Positions 8,195 through 10,699 of a stretch of DNA of 10,699 bases are shown in pieces. The notes under the pieces were generated by a model. It had not been told where the DNA came from. It saw only the letters and a program-made list of their open reading frames with translations, and did no database searches. The position numbers and the translations under genes are program-made. Location of the stretch: NCBI GenBank assembly GCA_014801595.1, contig JAAVDV010000011.1, positions 6,934 through 17,632 on the forward strand, read 5' to 3'. Position 1 is the stretch's first letter. Each line of letters starts with the position of its first letter. Source of the DNA: Bacteroides sp. (GTDB lineage Bacteria > Bacteroidota > Bacteroidia > Bacteroidales > Muribaculaceae).

Positions 8195-8229
8195 CCGGGG
8201 AAGCAGTCAGGCTATGGCTGTTTCCCCGG
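8195..8229 (+). terminator. Terminator-like hairpin between the two LRR genes
   Basis: CCGGGGAA (8195-8202) pairs with TTCCCCGG (8222-8229). The stem continues inward through G8203-T8221 (wobble), CAG with CTG, T8207-G8217 (wobble) and C8208-G8216 around a 7-base loop, about 14 pairs in all. The following sequence is AATCATC rather than a T-run; the first run of five T lies about 20 bases on, at 8249-8253. It may therefore terminate poorly, or serve as an mRNA 3'-end stabiliser after the first LRR gene. The rest of the 128-base gap shows no gene and no convincing promoter. Confidence 0.5.
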
Positions 8230-8288
8230 AATCATCTACAGATTCAGATTTTTAGAATATATAAATACTTTATAATTCACATTACAGC

Positions 8289-10699
8289 ATGAAACGAACT
8301 GTACTATCAGCCATGCTTGCGACCGGCGCGTTAGCGGCCGCCGCTCTCATGGCAGTTCCCGCGCTCACGGCGGGAACAAGTTCCGATGTGGTCTCCTTAT
8401 CGGACGATTCAGGAACTGGTTCAACCGATAACATGGTGAAGAATGGCGGTGAGGCATCCGCCAAATCTATTCCTGCGGGATATGAAGTTACTCCGGCGGC
8501 AGAGTCTCAAAATTTGGACTTACCGGAAACTATCACCATAAGTCTCCCGGGCCTGTCGGTCGCACTCAATGAAGCCATGGAAACTAATCCCCAAGCATAC
8601 ATGGTGAAAATTGATAATGAGAAATATCAGATCATCGCAGAGCAGAATGAAGAGGGGTCATGGGAATTCAAGATGCCGTATGTTGCGCTTGATTATGGAT
8701 GGCACACCGTCGAGATTCCGGCCGGTTACTGGTCGATTGGCCGTAATGCTCAAAATCCTGCAGAGGTAGAGAAGTCGGAAAAGATTGTCATTCCTTATAT
8801 GACGAAGCGATACAAACTTCAGCCTGATTCAGAAAGCGGGATATTCGGTGCCAATTATTCATACACCGATGAAAAGGGCAACAAATTCGGCTATTACATC
8901 CAGTGGAGAGTAGATAATTACAATTATTGGGATGAAGAGCCGGAAGGTGATTACAGCATAGAAAATGCTAAATTCTGCGGTGTGATCTCAAATAATGAGA
9001 AAGTGGAGTTCTATCCTTATATTATCGTGGAGGAGGCTCCCATCCAAAATTTTGATTATTATGGAGAGTCGAGACCCGTTAAGGTCCGTAATACCGATGG
9101 CAGAGTGAATGTCACCACTGCTGACTTCCGCCACGATATCGTCAACGAAGGTGTGAAGACCTCATTCCCGCTTCCTCAGGGGCTGACTGACTATCATAGC
9201 CATCCCATTAAAGACATTTATCTGCCCGAGATCGTGACAGTCGTCAACTGGACCGGTAAATTCCAGACCAGTGTCCGCAATTTCCATTTCCGCAGCGAGG
9301 AAGTTCCGCAGTTTACATTGGATAAAGATGCCGATGGCACTGTCATTATCCGTGTTCCCGAAGAACTTTATAGGGATTACAAGGAATATATTAAGGAGAA
9401 TTATAGCCAATATACCTTGGTTGTTAAATCAGAGCAGCCGAGAACTCCCGTTTACGTACAGGTAGATGAACCCGGTACACTCGCGCAGGAAATCGTAAAG
9501 CTCATTGAGAATCTTGAGGATGTGCAATGGATAGTGCTCAGCGGTACCCCCAACGAGGAGGACCTGCGTATCTTCCGTCGTATGCCTTATCTCGAAATTC
9601 TTGATATGTCGCAGGTGACCGGACTGAAAGAGGTTTCGGGTCTTAACAACTTGGAATATCTGACTACGGTAAACATACCTGAAGGTGTAGAGACTATCGG
9701 AACAAGTGCTTTCGAGAATTGTATTTCTCTTGAATCTATAAATTTCCCTAAAGGTATTACACTCATCAAACAGAATGCTTTTAAAGAATGTAAGATGCTT
9801 AAGGAGATTGTCCTTCCGGAGGGACTTATCGAATTAGAGGATGAGGCATTCTGTCACACACGTGGGTTGAAAAAAGCAGTGTTACCGATTACTCTTAAGA
9901 ATATAGGAACTAATTGCTTTATTGAGTCTACAGTTTCTGACATAAATCTTGAAAATGTGGAATATTTTGGTAACGGTAGCTTTGCTTATACACCGAATCT
10001 AAAAGAAGTGAATGCTTCAAGTGCTATAAAAATTGGATTCCAGTGTTATGAAGGTGGGGCAATTGAATCAATTCTTTTCTCAGATTCACTTGAAATAATT
10101 GGTGGATATGCCTTTAGTGACACTAAAATGAAATCATTACACATTCCGGCATCCGTTAAAACCATTCAATGGGAAATCCTTAGAGGAGTGGAAAATTTTA
10201 AAGAGATAATTGTTGAGAACTCGCCGTATTTATCTTCATGGGATTATAGGGCTTTTCAATGGATTCGTCCGGAAACTATAGTTTGGAAACCTCTATTTCC
10301 AGTAGAAAATAACAAATTTGGGGATGATCGCTGCTTCGAAAATGCTACCCTTTATGTGCCTAAACTTACATATTCCAACTATCTTTTAAGTGATGCGTGG
10401 GCAGGATGTAAGCGAATTGAAAAGATGGATGAGGATCTGGATTATATCTATCTGGATCGTGAATTCACACTCCGTAGTGAAGAGGGTTTAACGATAGATG
10501 CCGTATTTGAAGTGGGTGAAACTAAAGCAGTTCAGGATAGTTGGGATTATACACTATCATATGGCCATCTGACTACCCAGCGTAAGACCGACCTTCCTCT
10601 CGGATCTTTCACAATGTCCGGTCATATGGAATACTCTGGTGGCGGTTACTGGGATAATACTCCCGGGAATATGGGGTATCTGGGTGCTACTGTAATTGC
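8289..10699 (+). CDS. Secreted protein: unrecognised N-terminal region plus BspA-type LRR domain (3' end outside window)
   Basis: The frame from the ATG at 8289 stays open through the window end, giving 803 complete codons without a stop. It starts with a signal peptide (MKRTVLSAMLATGALAAAAL, cleavage likely after A25 or A28) and has no lipobox Cys. Residues about 30-65 are Ser/Thr/Gly-rich, probably a linker. Residues about 65-390 form a beta-rich, aromatic-rich region I do not recognise (for example GYYIQWRVDNYNYWDEEPEG). From about 395 it matches the BspA LRR entry: PGTLAQEIVKLIENLEDVQW, then LSGTPNEEDLRIFRRMPYLE and LDMSQ. Regular 23-residue LRR_5 repeats begin at L458, L481, L504 and L527, then become less regular. 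The capping stretch FENATLYVPKLTYSNYLLSD ends the LRRs near 715. The last 88 residues (RSEEGLTIDAVFEVGE...) begin another, unidentified domain. It sits 128 bases after the first LRR gene on the same strand. A surface-binding role is inferred from the LRRs alone. Confidence 0.9.
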   Translation, partial: MKRTVLSAMLATGALAAAALMAVPALTAGTSSDVVSLSDDSGTGSTDNMVKNGGEASAKSIPAGYEVTPAAESQNLDLPETITISLPGLSVALNEAMETNPQAYMVKIDNEKYQIIAEQNEEGSWEFKMPYVALDYGWHTVEIPAGYWSIGRNAQNPAEVEKSEKIVIPYMTKRYKLQPDSESGIFGANYSYTDEKGNKFGYYIQWRVDNYNYWDEEPEGDYSIENAKFCGVISNNEKVEFYPYIIVEEAPIQNFDYYGESRPVKVRNTDGRVNVTTADFRHDIVNEGVKTSFPLPQGLTDYHSHPIKDIYLPEIVTVVNWTGKFQTSVRNFHFRSEEVPQFTLDKDADGTVIIRVPEELYRDYKEYIKENYSQYTLVVKSEQPRTPVYVQVDEPGTLAQEIVKLIENLEDVQWIVLSGTPNEEDLRIFRRMPYLEILDMSQVTGLKEVSGLNNLEYLTTVNIPEGVETIGTSAFENCISLESINFPKGITLIKQNAFKECKMLKEIVLPEGLIELEDEAFCHTRGLKKAVLPITLKNIGTNCFIESTVSDINLENVEYFGNGSFAYTPNLKEVNASSAIKIGFQCYEGGAIESILFSDSLEIIGGYAFSDTKMKSLHIPASVKTIQWEILRGVENFKEIIVENSPYLSSWDYRAFQWIRPETIVWKPLFPVENNKFGDDRCFENATLYVPKLTYSNYLLSDAWAGCKRIEKMDEDLDYIYLDREFTLRSEEGLTIDAVFEVGETKAVQDSWDYTLSYGHLTTQRKTDLPLGSFTMSGHMEYSGGGYWDNTPGNMGYLGATVI

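Noticed and set aside
8262..8274. Possible promoter TACTTTA / TATAAT-like sequence before the second LRR gene
   Set aside because: The TTTG of the -7 consensus is not completed and no TTTG -33 element lies at the right distance, so it was not annotated.
8282..8464. Reverse-strand 60-codon frame overlapping the start of the second LRR gene
   Set aside because: It is a shadow of the Ala-rich signal peptide and Ser/Thr-rich linker on the forward strand.

Overview
This window looks like a piece of a Bacteroidales chromosome, plausibly Muribaculaceae or a nearby gut family. The reasons are a Bacteroidetes-type rpoC that begins MAFRRDNKIK and carries the long insertion after the trigger loop, starts preceded by A-rich rather than Shine-Dalgarno leaders, a promoter close to the Bacteroidetes TTTG / TAnnTTTG consensus, and secreted BspA-type leucine-rich repeat proteins. 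The family-level placement is an inference; the phylum/order-level placement is much firmer.

Layout. Bases 1-1224 are the last 407 codons of rpoB (RNA polymerase beta), entering already in frame at base 1. A 99-base gap containing a long imperfect hairpin (1236-1287) leads to a complete rpoC (1324-5637, 1437 aa, beta'). Both genes end in stacked in-frame stops and share a strong preference for codons ending in C or G. An intrinsic terminator (13-bp perfect stem plus T-run, 5663-5705) closes the operon.

Bases 5706-6009 hold no convincing gene. They contain a short reverse-strand open stretch of unclear origin (5704-5790), a striking helically phased array of TTCAAA motifs (5811-5878), an AT-rich spacer, and a promoter (5943-5974). 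Next comes a secreted LRR_5/BspA-family protein (6010-8160, 716 aa) with a signal peptide, three blocks of 23-residue repeats, a Big_2-like Ig domain and a conserved-looking C-terminal tail. After a 128-base gap with a 14-bp hairpin, a second secreted protein starts at 8289 and is still open at the window end. It has a large N-terminal region I do not recognise, followed by a BspA-type LRR domain.

How it fits together. rpoB and rpoC make the two large catalytic subunits of RNA polymerase. The two LRR proteins are a separate downstream unit of lower GC and relaxed codon use, probably exported surface or adhesion proteins; their ligands cannot be read from sequence. No tRNA, rRNA, CRISPR array or insertion sequence was seen. 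The least explained parts are the phased TTCAAA array, the rpoB-rpoC hairpin and the unidentified N-terminal region of the second LRR protein.
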